From Planococcus beigongshangi (GTDB lineage: Bacteria > Bacillota > Bacilli > Bacillales_A > Planococcaceae), in NCBI RefSeq assembly GCF_016820495.1, contig NZ_JADHDU010000002.1, forward strand, positions 310,001-374,000: DNA of 64,000 bases, in the 5' to 3' direction. Every line of letters starts with the position of its first letter. Within the stretch, counting starts at the first letter, position 1. The position numbers and the translations under genes are program-made. Under the pieces are notes generated by a model. That model worked only from the letters and a program-made list of their open reading frames with translations. It was not told the DNA's origin and did no database searches. Of the stretch, positions 38,952 to 51,788 are shown piece after piece.

Positions 38952-39428
38952 TTATGAGATGGAAACGATTTCAATTTCCATTTCCCCGCCGGGAGTCAAT
39001 ACTTTCACGCGGTCGCCGATTGTGTGGCCGATCATGCTTTTCGCGATTGGTGAGTCGTTCGAGATGCGCCCTTCGAGAGGATCCGCCTCAGCTGAACCTA
39101 CGATTGTGTAAGATTCTTTGTCACCGTCCGGAACTTCAACAAATGTTACTGTTGTACCCAATCGGACAATGTCATTGCTCATATCGTTTTCATCTATGAT
39201 AACCGCATTGCGGATCATTGATTCCAATGTTGAAATGCGCCCTTCTACAAACGCCTGATCTTCTTTGGCTGAATCATATTCAGCGTTCTCAGATAAATCA
39301 CCGAAATCACGGGCGATTTTAATCCGTTCCACCACTTCTTTACGTTTTATCGTTTTCAAGAAGTCCAGTTCGTCCTCCAACTTCTGCTTTCCTGCAGCTG
39401 TCATCGGAAATTGTTTTTCGTTAGCCAT
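38952..39428 (-). CDS. greA: Transcription elongation factor GreA
   Basis: Rescues backtracked RNA polymerase by stimulating transcript cleavage. 158 residues from ATG 39428, the standard length; AAGGAGTGG lies upstream. Coiled-coil tip acidic residues in [16 protein letters not shown], and the C-terminal [20 protein letters not shown]. Confidence 0.96.
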   Translation of the reverse strand: MANEKQFPMTAAGKQKLEDELDFLKTIKRKEVVERIKIARDFGDLSENAEYDSAKEDQAFVEGRISTLESMIRNAVIIDENDMSNDIVRLGTTVTFVEVPDGDKESYTIVGSAEADPLEGRISNDSPIAKSMIGHTIGDRVKVLTPGGEMEIEIVSIS

Positions 39429-39488
39429 TGTTCCCCACTCCTTCAACTGCTGACTTTAGATTTTTGAAAAATCCGTCAGTCTTGTCTC

Positions 39489-39517
39489 ATCATAGTATAA
39501 TTTACCATTCTATTCAA
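39489..39517 (-). promoter_or_regulatory. Sigma-A promoter of greA
   Basis: TTGAAT (39517-39512), 17 bp, TATGAT (39494-39489) on the minus strand. The -35 box overlaps the udk stop codon. Confidence 0.75.
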
Positions 39518-40133
39518 GAATTGTTTTAATTTTTGTAACCATCAGATCAATCGCCACTTCATTTTGTCCGCCTTCCGGGATGATGACATCCGCGTAGCGT
39601 TTTGTCGGCTCGATAAATTGGTTATGCATCGGGCGCACGACATTCAGGTATTGGTCGATGACCGAGTTGATCGTGCGTCCGCGTTCATTGATATCCCGCA
39701 GCAAACGGCGTATGATCCGAAGATCTCCGTCAGTATCGACAAACAACTTGATATCCATCAGGTCACGCAGCCTCTTATCTTCCAGAACCAAAATACCTTC
39801 CAGAATGATGACGTCTTTCGGTTCGATCACGATCGTTTCATCTGAACGGGTATGGAGGGCATAATTATAGACCGGTTTCTCAATCGGTCTGCGTTCCAGC
39901 AATTCATTTATATGCTTGATCAAAAGATCTGTATCGAAAGCGAGTGGATGGTCATAGTTCGTTTCCAACCGCTCTTCGAATTCCAGGTGAGATTGGTCTT
40001 TATAATAATAATCCTGCTCGATCACTACTACGGAATTTTCCTTGAACACTTCGTAGATGGAATTTGTAACACTTGTCTTGCCGGAACCCGAGCCTCCGGC
40101 GATTCCGATTACTACCGGTCTTTTCTTTGACAT
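39510..40133 (-). CDS. udk: Uridine kinase
   Basis: Phosphorylates uridine and cytidine in salvage. 207 residues from ATG 40133. P-loop GGSGSGKT at 13-20, [18 protein letters not shown], and the RDINERGRT lid. An in-frame start nine codons upstream has no ribosome site. Confidence 0.95.
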   Translation of the reverse strand: MSKKRPVVIGIAGGSGSGKTSVTNSIYEVFKENSVVVIEQDYYYKDQSHLEFEERLETNYDHPLAFDTDLLIKHINELLERRPIEKPVYNYALHTRSDETIVIEPKDVIILEGILVLEDKRLRDLMDIKLFVDTDGDLRIIRRLLRDINERGRTINSVIDQYLNVVRPMHNQFIEPTKRYADVIIPEGGQNEVAIDLMVTKIKTILE

Positions 40134-40172
40134 AATCAACTGCTCCCTGCATCTATTCATTATTTTTACCTA

Positions 40173-40778
40173 TCAAAGCTTTTTGCAAATCATGATGCCA
40201 TCCCCGATATCGAGCAGCTTCGTTTCATAGCCTTCGTGATTTATCATCGTCTCCTTGAATGCACTCAAATTCCGGATCATCGTTCGCTTTCTCCTCGGAA
40301 TTTCTTTGATATGCATTGCGGACATCCCGTGCATATGCATATTATCACAATAAATGACTCCGCCTTTGTTTAGCAATACTTCATACTTTTCAAAAAAGCG
40401 TTCGTATTGCCCTTTAGCGGCATCGATGAAGATCGCATCATAGGATCTGTCCAGCAATTCCAGATCAAACTCAAGTGCGTCACCATGGTACAGGCGAATC
40501 CGCTCCTTGAAGCCGGAACCCTGGATGAAACCTACTGCTTTCGCAAATCGTTCCTGATCCCGTTCGATCGTATCAATCGTTGCATCCGGCAGGGCCTCAG
40601 CCATCTTCAAAGCGGAAAATCCGATCGCCGATCCGATTTCAAGCACTTTTTGCGGATGCTGTTCTCTCAATAATGCCGTCAGGTGCTCGATGCCGTCGTC
40701 TTCCATGATCGGGACATGCTTTTCCACCGCATATTTCTTCATTGCTTCAACTGTACGTACCAGCTGTTCGTTGTCCAT
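40173..40778 (-). CDS. yrrM: O-methyltransferase family protein YrrM
   Basis: 201 residues, class I methyltransferase of the O-methyltransferase_3 family: VLEIGSAIGFSALKMAEALP (motif I), DAIFIDAAKGQYERFFE, and GGVIYCDNMHMHG. B. subtilis YrrM (TrmR) makes 5-methoxyuridine at tRNA position 34, so the same tRNA role is likely. ATG with AAAGGGG upstream. Confidence 0.88.
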   Translation of the reverse strand: MDNEQLVRTVEAMKKYAVEKHVPIMEDDGIEHLTALLREQHPQKVLEIGSAIGFSALKMAEALPDATIDTIERDQERFAKAVGFIQGSGFKERIRLYHGDALEFDLELLDRSYDAIFIDAAKGQYERFFEKYEVLLNKGGVIYCDNMHMHGMSAMHIKEIPRRKRTMIRNLSAFKETMINHEGYETKLLDIGDGIMICKKL

Positions 40779-40828
40779 TATGAAAAGCCCCTTTTCGGCA
40801 CTGCAAAAATTCTTTCAAATGATAGCAT

Positions 40829-40870
40829 AAAACAAGAAGGAATGCGAGGTCGCACCCTTCTTGTTTTTTA
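40829..40870 (-). terminator. Terminator of mltG
   Basis: AACAAGAAGG...TCCTTCTTGTT outer stem with inner GTGCGA/TCGCAT, followed by TTTTATG on the minus strand. Confidence 0.85.
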
Positions 40871-40892
40871 GGAGATAAGAAAACAGCATTTC

Positions 40893-42017
40893 TTAATTCC
40901 CGATATATTCATCCCGATTTGCAAGATGTTCTTCGTACGTAACTGCAAAATGATTGACGCCTTCCGAATCAGCCAGGAAGAATAGATATTCTGTCTCAGC
41001 AGGATCAAGCGCCGCTTCCAGGGACGAAGCCCCCGAACTGGCGATCGGGCCAGGCGGCAGCCCTTTGTTGATATAGGTGCTGTACGGATGTTCAAATTGG
41101 TAATCTTCGTTGAACAGGCGGTCACGGTGTTCACCCATGGCATAAATGACTGTCGGGTCCGTCTGAAGCGGCATGTCCACTTCCATGCGGTTATAGAAAA
41201 CCGAAGCGATGGTTGCGCGGTCCGCTTTGCTTGTCGCTTCCTCTTCCAGCAGGGAGGCGAATGTCAGAAGCCAATGAGGCGTCTTGCCCTGTTCTTCCAA
41301 AATTGCTGTATACGGGGCAATGTTCGCCTGGGTCGCATCCAACATCCCTTCGATGATCAATTCGAGGGAAGGATCTTCTTCGTAAAATGGATAAGTGGCC
41401 GGGAACAGATAACCTTCGAGCGCATAACGGATATTCTCGCCCTTGATCTCCTCAGTCAGCAGATTAGGGTAATTGGCCATCAGATTATCGATATAGGCTT
41501 CGTCCGTCACTTTTTCCATGAATTCTTCTGCGCTGTAATCCGTTTTTTCAGCGATGACATTCTCAGCGATTTGTTCGAGTGTCAACCCTTCCGGGAAATT
41601 GATCGTAAACAGCGGTTCACGATATACCGTTCCCGTTTTCAGGCTTTGAGTGATTTCATCCAAAGTCATCGATGGCAGAAGTCCATATGTGCCTGCCTGG
41701 AATTCGGATTCATTATTGAATTTTACATAATATTTATAAATGCGGGCATCTTCAATGATTCCGTTTTCTTCCAGCAGCGCTGCGATGCTGTCAAGATTTG
41801 AACCGATCGGCACCTCGACTTCAATGACTTCTTCGGAATCGGGGTCCACCGGTTCCAAAGCGGAAGTGACATAATTATATCCCTGATACCCGACAATACC
41901 CAATCCGATAATTAAAATCAACGCAATGGCAAAGACGATCCGCCGCACAATCTTCACTTCTTTCTTTTTCTCTTTCATGCGGTCAAACATGATATCCACT
42001 TTCGATTTCTTCTCCAC
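40893..42017 (-). CDS. mltG: Endolytic peptidoglycan transglycosylase MltG (YrrL)
   Basis: Cleaves nascent glycan strands and sets their length. 374 residues: cytoplasmic basic tail (1-22), one membrane helix (about 23-45), a LysM-like subdomain (VEVPIGSNLDSIAALLEENG, about 66-85) and the YceG catalytic domain with the active-site glutamate in ASLLEEEATSKADR and VFYNRM, plus TDPTVIYA. GTG start with GGGGGG upstream. Confidence 0.94.
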   Translation of the reverse strand: MEKKSKVDIMFDRMKEKKKEVKIVRRIVFAIALILIIGLGIVGYQGYNYVTSALEPVDPDSEEVIEVEVPIGSNLDSIAALLEENGIIEDARIYKYYVKFNNESEFQAGTYGLLPSMTLDEITQSLKTGTVYREPLFTINFPEGLTLEQIAENVIAEKTDYSAEEFMEKVTDEAYIDNLMANYPNLLTEEIKGENIRYALEGYLFPATYPFYEEDPSLELIIEGMLDATQANIAPYTAILEEQGKTPHWLLTFASLLEEEATSKADRATIASVFYNRMEVDMPLQTDPTVIYAMGEHRDRLFNEDYQFEHPYSTYINKGLPPGPIASSGASSLEAALDPAETEYLFFLADSEGVNHFAVTYEEHLANRDEYIGN

Positions 42018-42069
42018 GGGTTCCCCCCCTTAACTATTCCTATCCATTATACAAGAAAGCAGGACAAAA

Positions 42070-42102
42070 GAAAAAGGCGGAATAAAACTCAATTCCGCCT
42101 TC
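42070..42102 (-). terminator. Terminator of the ireB-ruvX-yrzB operon
   Basis: GGCGGAAT / ATTCCGCC stem with an eight-base loop followed by TTTTTCTTTT on the minus strand. Confidence 0.9.
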
Positions 42103-42108
42103 CTTCGA

Positions 42109-42417
42109 TTATAGCTCTTCGTTTTCCTCTTCTTCAGCAAGGAAAGTATTCAGCATTTCTTCGATCATATCCCATTCTTCATCCGTTTCAACCGGCAAAA
42201 GATCTCCGCCTGCCACTTTACCATCTGCATCTGTCTTTTCAGTGAAAGATGATGCCTGAATTTCGATTTCACCTTCGTCATCCTCTTCAGCGCCTACCGG
42301 GAAATACAATACGTAGGATTTGCCGAAGTCTTCCGAGTCAAATGTAAACAAAATTTCGAATAGCTGCTCGTTGCCGTTTTCATCAACGACTGTGATATGT
42401 TCTTGTCCGTGTTCCAT
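42109..42417 (-). CDS. yrzB: DUF1292 family protein YrzB
   Basis: Function unknown. 102 residues from ATG 42417 (GAGGTGA upstream). Acidic: [39 protein letters not shown], and a tail of E and D. Always third after ireB (yrzL) and ruvX in Bacillales. Confidence 0.9.
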   Translation of the reverse strand: MEHGQEHITVVDENGNEQLFEILFTFDSEDFGKSYVLYFPVGAEEDDEGEIEIQASSFTEKTDADGKVAGGDLLPVETDEEWDMIEEMLNTFLAEEEENEEL

Positions 42418-42430
42418 TGTCGTCACCTCA

Positions 42431-42847
42431 TCATTTTTTAAAATCAAGATAGCCTTGCAGAATCATGACTGCCGCCATCTTGTCGATCACTTTTTTGCGG
42501 TTCTTCCGGCTCACATCTGCAGATATCAGCATTTTTTCCGCTGCAGCTGTCGTAAGCCGCTCGTCCCATAGTACCACTGGTATAGCATACGCTTCTTTCA
42601 GCAAAGCTGCAAATCTTTCTGAAGCTTCAGCACGCGGCCCGATGGAATTATTCATATTCTTCGGGTAACCCACGACAATTTCTGTCACTTCATACTGGCT
42701 GATCAGTTCACCCAGGCGCTTCAATCCGAATTCTTCGACCGCTTCATTGATCTTCACGGTCTCGATTCCCTGTGCCGTCCAGCCGAGTGCGTCGCTGATC
42801 GCGACGCCGACTGTTTTCGAACCTACATCCAGTCCCATAATTCTCAT
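42431..42847 (-). CDS. ruvX: Holliday-junction resolvase-like nuclease RuvX/YqgF
   Basis: RNase H-fold nuclease; in Bacteria implicated in pre-16S rRNA processing. 138 residues: [16 protein letters not shown] with the catalytic aspartate at D6, [29 protein letters not shown] and [15 protein letters not shown]. Four bases after ireB. Confidence 0.95.
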   Translation of the reverse strand: MRIMGLDVGSKTVGVAISDALGWTAQGIETVKINEAVEEFGLKRLGELISQYEVTEIVVGYPKNMNNSIGPRAEASERFAALLKEAYAIPVVLWDERLTTAAAEKMLISADVSRKNRKKVIDKMAAVMILQGYLDFKK

Positions 42848-42850
42848 AAA

Positions 42851-43117
42851 TTATTCCTCATTATTCTTTTTGATATAGAATTTCACAAGCTCTTCAAGGA
42901 TTTCATCCCGCTCCAATTTACGGATCTTGTTCCTTGCATCCTGATGGCGAGGAATATAAGCCGGATCCCCGGATAAAAGATAGCCCACAATCTGATTATT
43001 CGGGTTGTAGCCTTTTTCTTCTAAAGATGCATGCACTTCCAGCATCACTCGTTTGACATCCTGCTCCATCGATTCCTCAGACGAATCAAATTTCATAGTA
43101 CGATCGAATGAACTCAC
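42851..43117 (-). CDS. ireB: IreB family regulatory phosphoprotein (YrzL)
   Basis: Small target of the PASTA kinase in Enterococcus, where it modulates cephalosporin resistance. 88 residues from GTG 43117: GCGAGGTG is upstream and the protein then begins [10 protein letters not shown] like its relatives; a longer in-frame ATG would add 20 unrelated residues. T7 corresponds to one of the two phosphorylated threonines, while position 4 is phenylalanine. [19 protein letters not shown] is the family hallmark. Confidence 0.93.
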   Translation of the reverse strand: MSSFDRTMKFDSSEESMEQDVKRVMLEVHASLEEKGYNPNNQIVGYLLSGDPAYIPRHQDARNKIRKLERDEILEELVKFYIKKNNEE

Positions 43118-43205
43118 GACAAGCACCTCGCTTTCGGATTGAAATAGGGAAAACCTTTTCCGCTGCCTGATTTCCATTATATACGAAACAGCCCGTTTAT
43201 AAAAC

Positions 43206-45830
43206 CTATTTGACTAAGTCGTAGACGGACGCCAATGCCGCATCCAACTTTTCAGGTTCTTTGGCTCCTGCCATTGCCATATCCGGACGGCCGCCACCTT
43301 TTCCGCCACATTGCTCTGCAACATGTTTGACGATTTGGCCGGCATGATAGTTGCCGCCCGCCAAATCTTTTGTTACACCCGCTGCAAGCATGACTTTATC
43401 GCCGTCTACTGTGCCAAGCACGATAACCGCTTTTTCCAGTTTCCCTTTGAGATCATCCATCATCTGGCGTAGCTGGTTATTATCTTTTGCCTCCACACGC
43501 GCTGACAGGACTTGAATATCGCCGATCGCCTGTACGGCTTCAAGAATGCCTGCAGACTGCGCATTTGAAATTTTCGCCATCAGCGATTCATTTTCCCGCT
43601 GCATCGCTTTTCCTTCAGCCATGAACGTTTCGACTTTCTGAACGATATCTTTCGGATTCGTTTTCAGGAGAGATGCCGCCTGCAGCAAAGTGTTTTCGCT
43701 GTTTTTCAGGTTTTCATAGGCACCTTTGCCAGTCAATGCCTCGATGCGGCGGATGCCTGCACCGATGCCGCTCTCCGACACAATCTTGAACAAACCGATT
43801 TCAGCCGTATTGCTGACGTGTACGCCGCCGCAAAGTTCCAGTGAATAACCGCCGATTTCGACGACACGGACGACGTCGCCGTATTTTTCACCGAATAGCG
43901 CCATCGCCCCCATGTCTTTCGCTTCCTGGAGATTATGGTAGCCTGTCGCCACTGCGATGCTGTCCCAGATTTTATTGTTTACGATCGTTTCGATTTTCTC
44001 CAGCTCTTCCGCTGTCACTTGACCGAAATGCGAGAAGTCGAAACGCAGACGGTCAGGTCCGACGTAAGATCCCGCCTGGTTGACGTGGCTGCCGAGGACA
44101 TCTTTCAATGCCTGATGCATCAAATGCGTCGCTGTATGGTTTTTCACCGTATGGCTCCGCTCTGCTGCGTCAACTTTCGCCTCTACAGCGGATTTCGTCA
44201 ATTCTCCTGATTCGATTCTCACAGAATGCAGGTTTTGGCCATTCGGCGCTTTTTTGACGTCCAGCACGAATGCCTGAACAAAATCGTTCTGCAGGATTCC
44301 GTGGTCCGCAATCTGGCCACCGCTTTCAGCATAGAATGGCGTACGGTCCAGGATGACCTGGACTTCTTCGCCTTCCTGCGCGTGATCGACCAGCTCCCCG
44401 TCTTTGATGATGAATAATATTTTCGATTCCGCTACCGTGTCCGTATAACCGATAAATTCACTCGGTTCTTTGATATTACCCAGGACTTCCGACTGCGTCT
44501 GCATGGAATTGACATTCTGGCGTGCGCTGCGGGCGCGTTCGCGCTGAGCCATCATCGCGGCTTCAAACCCTGCATGATCGATTGTCATGCCAGCTTCCTC
44601 AGCATATTCCTCCGTCAATTCAACCGGGAAACCGTATGTGTCATATAGTCGGAAAGCGTCTTCGCCAGGAATTTCGCTATTGCCGGCAGCTTTTTGTTTT
44701 TCCGTGACACTTGACAGGATAGCCAGCCCATCATTCAGCGTTTCGTGGAAACGTTCTTCCTCAAGCTTCATGACCCGCACGATGAAATCTTCTTTTTCGC
44801 TCACTTCCGGATAGAAAGCTTTCATGATTTCTCCGACAACCGGAACCAATTCAAACATGAACGGTTTTTCAACACCCAATTTTTTCGCATAGCGGACTGC
44901 ACGCCGGAGAAGTCTGCGCAGCACATAACCTCGGCCTTCATTAGAAGGCAATGCACCGTCACCGATTGCAAATGCAACTGTGCGTACGTGGTCGGCAATC
45001 ACTTTGAACGCCATGTCACTGTCTTTGTCTTCGCCATATTTCTTGCCTGAAATCTCCTCCGTTTTCCGGATGATCGGCATGAACAGGTCTGTATCGAAGT
45101 TGGTCGGCACATTCTGCACGACGCAGGCCATCCGCTCAAGCCCCATTCCGGTATCGATGTTCTGTTTCGGCAGCGGCGTATACGTATGGTCCGCATTATG
45201 GTTAAACTGAGAAAATACAAGGTTCCAGATTTCCAGGTAACGGTCGTTTTCGCCTCCCGGATAGAGTTCAGGATCATTCATGTCGCTGCCGTAGCTTTCG
45301 CCGCGGTCATAGAAGATTTCGGAGTTCGGTCCGCTTGGGCCTTCCCCGATGTCCCAGAAGTTCCCTTCCAGGCGGATGATGCGTTCAGCCGGCACTCCGA
45401 CTTCATTCAGCCAGATGCCATATGCTTCTTCGTCTTCCGGGTGTACGGTCACTGATAGCAGTTCAGGATCAAAGCCGATCCATTTATTATCCGTCAAAAA
45501 TTCCCATGCCCAGTGGATGGCTTCTTTTTTGAAGTATTCACCGATCGAGAAATTGCCGAGCATTTCAAAGAATGTATGGTGGCGGGCAGTCACACCGACG
45601 TTCTCAATGTCATTTGTGCGGATCGATTTTTGGGCATTGACGATACGCGGATTTTTCGGGATGACACGTCCGTCAAAATATTTCTTTAATGTCGCCACCC
45701 CGCTGTTGATCCAAAGTAATGAAGGATCTTCAAACGGCACTAGCGGTGCGCTAGGCTCCTGGTCGTGGCCTTTCTCTTTGAAAAAGTCGATGTAAAGCTG
45801 TCTGATTTCTTCTGCTTTCAGATTTTTCAT
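43206..45830 (-). CDS. alaS: Alanyl-tRNA synthetase
   Basis: Charges tRNA-Ala and edits mischarged Ser/Gly. 874 residues from ATG 45830 (AGGAGG upstream); the longer in-frame reading extends into the T-box. Class II catalytic core ([30 protein letters not shown]), editing domain with [11 protein letters not shown] and the distal zinc pair in [11 protein letters not shown], and a C-terminal DHHA1 domain ([14 protein letters not shown]). Confidence 0.98.
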   Translation of the reverse strand: MKNLKAEEIRQLYIDFFKEKGHDQEPSAPLVPFEDPSLLWINSGVATLKKYFDGRVIPKNPRIVNAQKSIRTNDIENVGVTARHHTFFEMLGNFSIGEYFKKEAIHWAWEFLTDNKWIGFDPELLSVTVHPEDEEAYGIWLNEVGVPAERIIRLEGNFWDIGEGPSGPNSEIFYDRGESYGSDMNDPELYPGGENDRYLEIWNLVFSQFNHNADHTYTPLPKQNIDTGMGLERMACVVQNVPTNFDTDLFMPIIRKTEEISGKKYGEDKDSDMAFKVIADHVRTVAFAIGDGALPSNEGRGYVLRRLLRRAVRYAKKLGVEKPFMFELVPVVGEIMKAFYPEVSEKEDFIVRVMKLEEERFHETLNDGLAILSSVTEKQKAAGNSEIPGEDAFRLYDTYGFPVELTEEYAEEAGMTIDHAGFEAAMMAQRERARSARQNVNSMQTQSEVLGNIKEPSEFIGYTDTVAESKILFIIKDGELVDHAQEGEEVQVILDRTPFYAESGGQIADHGILQNDFVQAFVLDVKKAPNGQNLHSVRIESGELTKSAVEAKVDAAERSHTVKNHTATHLMHQALKDVLGSHVNQAGSYVGPDRLRFDFSHFGQVTAEELEKIETIVNNKIWDSIAVATGYHNLQEAKDMGAMALFGEKYGDVVRVVEIGGYSLELCGGVHVSNTAEIGLFKIVSESGIGAGIRRIEALTGKGAYENLKNSENTLLQAASLLKTNPKDIVQKVETFMAEGKAMQRENESLMAKISNAQSAGILEAVQAIGDIQVLSARVEAKDNNQLRQMMDDLKGKLEKAVIVLGTVDGDKVMLAAGVTKDLAGGNYHAGQIVKHVAEQCGGKGGGRPDMAMAGAKEPEKLDAALASVYDLVK

Positions 45831-45834
45831 GTGT

Positions 45835-46131
45835 TTTCCTCCTATCAAAATACAACCATTCACAATGAGTGCAAGAGACAATAAAAATAGCCTCCATCCC
45901 TTGCGCAAGCGCAAGGGACGAAGGCTATTGATTCGCGGTACCACCCTAATTACACGGAAAAATTCTTCCGTGTCTCTCATTGATGCCTTAACGCGGCTTT
46001 ACGGCAGGGATTAGCTGCACTCCGGAGTAGCTTTCTAACATATCATCGCGAAGGCCCTTTCAGCCGGGGAGCCTATTTCTGAACGGATGCTATCTTATAC
46101 TTTCTCCATCAACGTTTTCATTATCTGTATA
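45835..46131 (-). promoter_or_regulatory. T-box riboswitch leader of alaS
   Basis: Minus strand: the T-box core AGGGTGGTACCGCG is at about 45936-45949. The terminator follows, an AATAGCCTTCGTCCCTTGCG arm against its complement with a T-run (45883-45930). Stem I and the remaining leader fill up to the promoter at 46138. Controls alaS by uncharged tRNA-Ala. The specifier was not resolved by eye. Most of the 367 bp gap to recD2 is this leader. Confidence 0.92.
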
Positions 46132-46137
46132 TGTTGA

Positions 46138-46166
46138 ATTATAGAAAACTAATCTTCCACTGTCAA
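46138..46166 (-). promoter_or_regulatory. Consensus sigma-A promoter of alaS
   Basis: TTGACA (46166-46161), 17 bp, TATAAT (46143-46138) on the minus strand: both hexamers perfect. Confidence 0.95.
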
Positions 46167-46197
46167 CAAACGGCAAGGAAAGAATTGTCCAGACTTT

Positions 46198-48684
46198 TTA
46201 CGACTCGATAAAATCGCGTGGTGAAATCCCCTGCATGCCGATCAGCGGATGGATGGAATGGACGTTGTCGTTTGTCAGCGCGGCCGGTTTATCGTCTGCA
46301 GGAGACGCAGCGGCCGGGGCTTCGTTTACTGTTTGAGCCGAAGTTCCATTATCGCCGTTTGCGGGCGAATCTGCATTTATGGGCTGGGCGGCTTTATTGC
46401 TTTCGGATTCCGGATTTGACAGCGCCAGCCGGTCTTTCAGTGTCGTCATCCGCTTCGTATCATCGGTCCGTTCCACGCCGTAGCGGAATACGCCCGGGTC
46501 ACCGCACAGGATCAGAAAATCCTTACTGCGCGTAATACCTGTATAGAGCAGATTGCGCCGCAGCATTTTCATGTAGCCGCGGACCACCGGCATGATGACC
46601 GTCGGAAATTCCGAGCCCTGAGCTTTGTGGATCGAACAGCAATAGGCGAGCGTCAGCTGATTCAAGTCACTGCGCTGGTAAGTCACTTCGATGCCGTCGA
46701 ATGATACGACAAGAACATCCTGCTTCTCCACCGTTTCACTCGCTTTCATGATGGCCACCACTTCCCCCATATCGCCGTTGAACACGTTGCTTTCCGGCTG
46801 ATTGACGAGCTGCAGCACTTTATCATTGATACGGTAAGTGATGTCACCGAAAACAAGCTCTTTCCGTTTGCCGTCGTTATTCGGATTGACCATCTGCTGG
46901 ATCATTTTATTCAGCGCATCGATGCCGGCCGGCCCTTTATACATCGGTGCCAGCACTTGGATGTCTTTGATGTGATGCCCTTTTGCCAGCGCACTTTTCA
47001 CCACTTTTTCAACGACTTCGGGAATTTGTTCGGCTCCCGCTTTGATGAACGACCGATCGGATGTTTTTGCTGTGATGTCAGCCGGCAGCTGGCCGTTCTT
47101 CATCTGATGTGCGAGCTCAATGATCGATGACCCCGAAGTCTGCCGGTAAATATCCGTCAGCTCCACGGTCGGAATCCGTTTAGATTCGAGAAGATCCCTG
47201 AGCACCTGGCCGGGGCCGACCGGGGGCAATTGATCCTGGTCGCCGACGAAGATGATCTGTGCATCGTCCGGCACAGCTTTCAACAATTGATGTGCGAGCC
47301 ACGTGTCGACCATCGACATCTCATCGATGATGATCAGTTTGCCTTCGATTTCTTTCTCCGTTTCTTCGTCTTTTTCCTGTCCATTGAAGCCGAGCAGCCG
47401 GTGGATCGTCATTGCCGGCAGTTCCGTCGATTCGCTGAGGCGTTTTGCAGCCCGTCCCGTCGGTGCAGCCAGGATGATCGGGAACGGTTCTTTCTTCTTC
47501 GCATAATCTTTCGGATCAAGCGACAAGCCATGGAGTTCTGCATAGACTTCGACCAGGCCGCGGACTACCGTGGTCTTGCCGGTACCCGGTCCCCCGGTCA
47601 AAATCATGACAGATGAATTAATGCTCGATTCGATCGCCTGGACCTGGGTTTCGGCATAATTGACGCCGAGCCGTTCTTCCGCTTCCCCAAGCGCTTTCCG
47701 CACTTCTGAAGAAGGGAAGCCGTCGCGGTTTTCCTGCGACGCCAGGAGCGTTTCCAGTTTGGTGGCAATGCCGACTTCCGAATAATAGAGGGACGGCAAA
47801 TAAAGGCGCGTTTCTTCTCCCGCGACTTTCGATTCTTCGTTCAATTCAATGGCTGCCTTTGAAATGGCTTCAACGGGAATTTCATCACGCTGCCGCGCTT
47901 CAAGCATCTCCTTCACCTGCGGGATCAATGTTGCCGCATCAATGAAGACGTGTCCTTCCGACAGGCTGGCCTGGTTCAGTAAATGCAGGATCGCTGCTTT
48001 GATGCGGTCAGGATGGCTGCCCGTAATGCCCAGTTTCGCCCCGAGTTCATCCGCTCGCTGAAAACCGATGCCTTCGATTTCTTCGATCAGGCGGAAGGGA
48101 TTTTTCGTCAGGATGTCAATTGTCTCTTCGCGGTATGCCTGGAAAATACGCATTCCCACCTGCGGCCCGAATCCCCAGTCGTTCAGCTGGATCATCACTC
48201 GCTCAAGCCCCAGATTCATCTGCAGCGCAGAGCGGATGGTGTCCTTCTTTTCATCTGACAGACGCGGGACAACATCTAGCGCTTCCGGGTCTTCCAGGAT
48301 CTTTTTGATGGCATTCTTGCCCAGTTTTTTGACGATCGTTTCAGCCGTCTTCCGTCCGATGCCGTTGAACATATCACTCGACAGGTAGTGGATGATGCCC
48401 TGTTCCGTTTCCGGCACTTCCTTCGTGAATGTCTCCACCTGGAACTGGATGCCGTAGCGCGGATGATTTTTCACTGCTCCGGTAAAACGGTATTCCTCTT
48501 CCATGGAAAGTTCCGGAAAATAACCGGAGACGATAATCTCTTTTTCTGCGTACGAGGTGTTGGTCTGTTGGATTTTCACTTTTGCGATGGAGAATAGATT
48601 CTGAGGGTTGTGAAAAATCGAAACGACCGGCCGTCCCAGCACAAATTGCGTTTCTTCCTGGAATAAATCAATTTGTCCTGTCAT
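46198..48684 (-). CDS. recD2: ATP-dependent DNA helicase RecD2 (YrrC)
   Basis: 5'-3' helicase of the RecBC-independent type, in repair and replication-fork stability. 828 residues: N-terminal OB-like domain (1-100), helix-hairpin-helix region (about 100-230), Walker A GGPGTGKTT, IIDEMSMVDTWLAH, GDQDQLPPVGPGQ, and the UvrD-C region with QGSEFPTVIMP and YTGITRSKD. A low-complexity Ala/Pro/Asn-rich tail (about 755-810) is followed by a short end HPLIGMQGISPRDFIES. No terminator is evident after it. Confidence 0.95.
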   Translation of the reverse strand: MTGQIDLFQEETQFVLGRPVVSIFHNPQNLFSIAKVKIQQTNTSYAEKEIIVSGYFPELSMEEEYRFTGAVKNHPRYGIQFQVETFTKEVPETEQGIIHYLSSDMFNGIGRKTAETIVKKLGKNAIKKILEDPEALDVVPRLSDEKKDTIRSALQMNLGLERVMIQLNDWGFGPQVGMRIFQAYREETIDILTKNPFRLIEEIEGIGFQRADELGAKLGITGSHPDRIKAAILHLLNQASLSEGHVFIDAATLIPQVKEMLEARQRDEIPVEAISKAAIELNEESKVAGEETRLYLPSLYYSEVGIATKLETLLASQENRDGFPSSEVRKALGEAEERLGVNYAETQVQAIESSINSSVMILTGGPGTGKTTVVRGLVEVYAELHGLSLDPKDYAKKKEPFPIILAAPTGRAAKRLSESTELPAMTIHRLLGFNGQEKDEETEKEIEGKLIIIDEMSMVDTWLAHQLLKAVPDDAQIIFVGDQDQLPPVGPGQVLRDLLESKRIPTVELTDIYRQTSGSSIIELAHQMKNGQLPADITAKTSDRSFIKAGAEQIPEVVEKVVKSALAKGHHIKDIQVLAPMYKGPAGIDALNKMIQQMVNPNNDGKRKELVFGDITYRINDKVLQLVNQPESNVFNGDMGEVVAIMKASETVEKQDVLVVSFDGIEVTYQRSDLNQLTLAYCCSIHKAQGSEFPTVIMPVVRGYMKMLRRNLLYTGITRSKDFLILCGDPGVFRYGVERTDDTKRMTTLKDRLALSNPESESNKAAQPINADSPANGDNGTSAQTVNEAPAAASPADDKPAALTNDNVHSIHPLIGMQGISPRDFIES

Positions 48685-48720
48685 GCCGATCGTTCCCCTT
48701 TCAAATTCCTATCCCGTATT

Positions 48721-48839
48721 AACGGTCAGTAAGACGCCCACTACTCCGAGCGGGAGATCAACTGACCCTAAAAACCCGATTGGATCAACTGACATTCAGC
48801 GGGAGTGAATAACCCCTACTGAATGAAGCTTCTCTTTAT
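48721..48839. repeat. Two-hairpin interspersed repeat, copy B
   Basis: GGTCAGT...ACTGACC hairpin (48724-48767), AAAACCCGATTGGATCA, then CATTCAG...CTGAATG (48793-48824) with inner GGG/CCC, ending GAAGCTTCTCTTTAT. Aligns with copy A at 26.1 kb. Its last bases contain the stop codon of the downstream TPR gene, so the insertion reaches into the coding end. Confidence 0.75.
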
Positions 48840-49495
48840 TTCAGATTTGTTTTAATCATATCATATGCGTAGCGTGCCATTTCATTTTCTTCATCCAGCG
48901 TGAATGCCTGTTCGAGGTGATGCATGGCATCTGCTGTGCGGTCTGTCGAGACTGCATATAAAACACCCAGATTGTAATGGGCGTCTGAATGGTCAGGTTC
49001 CAGCTCCAGTACTTTTATGAACTGAGGCTCTGCCAGTTCGAACAATTCCATTGAAGCAAGGGTGACTCCATAGCTCATGCGAGCGGCGACGTCCGATTCA
49101 TCCAGTTCAACCGCGCGCTGCAGATATGGCAGTGCCAGTTTCGTCTGGCCGAGACGCTCCAGGCATTTACCGATCATAAACAGGGCATCCGACCCTTCCA
49201 GATTGAACTGCACCGCTTTTTCATATAGCTTCAGCGCTTCTTCAAAACGCTCAGCATTAAAATAAAGATTCGCAAGACCATAATAGGCAGTCGCGGATGT
49301 TTCATCGAGCGTGATCGCTTTTTGGAAAAAGCGTTCCGCCCGCTCCGTTTCGCCCATCGACGTCAGGACATGGCCAAAGTTGATATAGCCAAGCGGATTT
49401 TCCGGCTCTTCTTCAATCGCTTTCGTGAAAGCCTCCACTGCCCGTTCCGTTTCGCCGTCTTGAATGGCCTGTATACCGATTTCATTATAATTCAT
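48836..49495 (-). CDS. yrrB: Tetratricopeptide-repeat protein YrrB
   Basis: Scaffold of unknown partner. 219 residues from ATG 49495 (GGGAGAG upstream); the in-frame ATG at 49510 overlaps that site and the mnmA stop. Six TPR units of 34 residues (AVEAFTKAIEEEPENPLGYI, AERFFQKAITLDETSATAYY and so on) cover nearly the whole chain. Next to mnmA, as in B. subtilis. Confidence 0.9.
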   Translation of the reverse strand: MNYNEIGIQAIQDGETERAVEAFTKAIEEEPENPLGYINFGHVLTSMGETERAERFFQKAITLDETSATAYYGLANLYFNAERFEEALKLYEKAVQFNLEGSDALFMIGKCLERLGQTKLALPYLQRAVELDESDVAARMSYGVTLASMELFELAEPQFIKVLELEPDHSDAHYNLGVLYAVSTDRTADAMHHLEQAFTLDEENEMARYAYDMIKTNLK

Positions 49496-49509
49496 CCAAA
49501 TCTCTCCCA

Positions 49510-51775
<2,266 letters not shown>

Positions 51776-51788
51776 TGTCTAAACTCCT

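Noticed and set aside
45831-45980. 50-residue N-terminal extension of alaS
   Set aside because: Encoded by the T-box terminator region; AlaS proteins begin at the ATG at 45830, which has AGGAGG.
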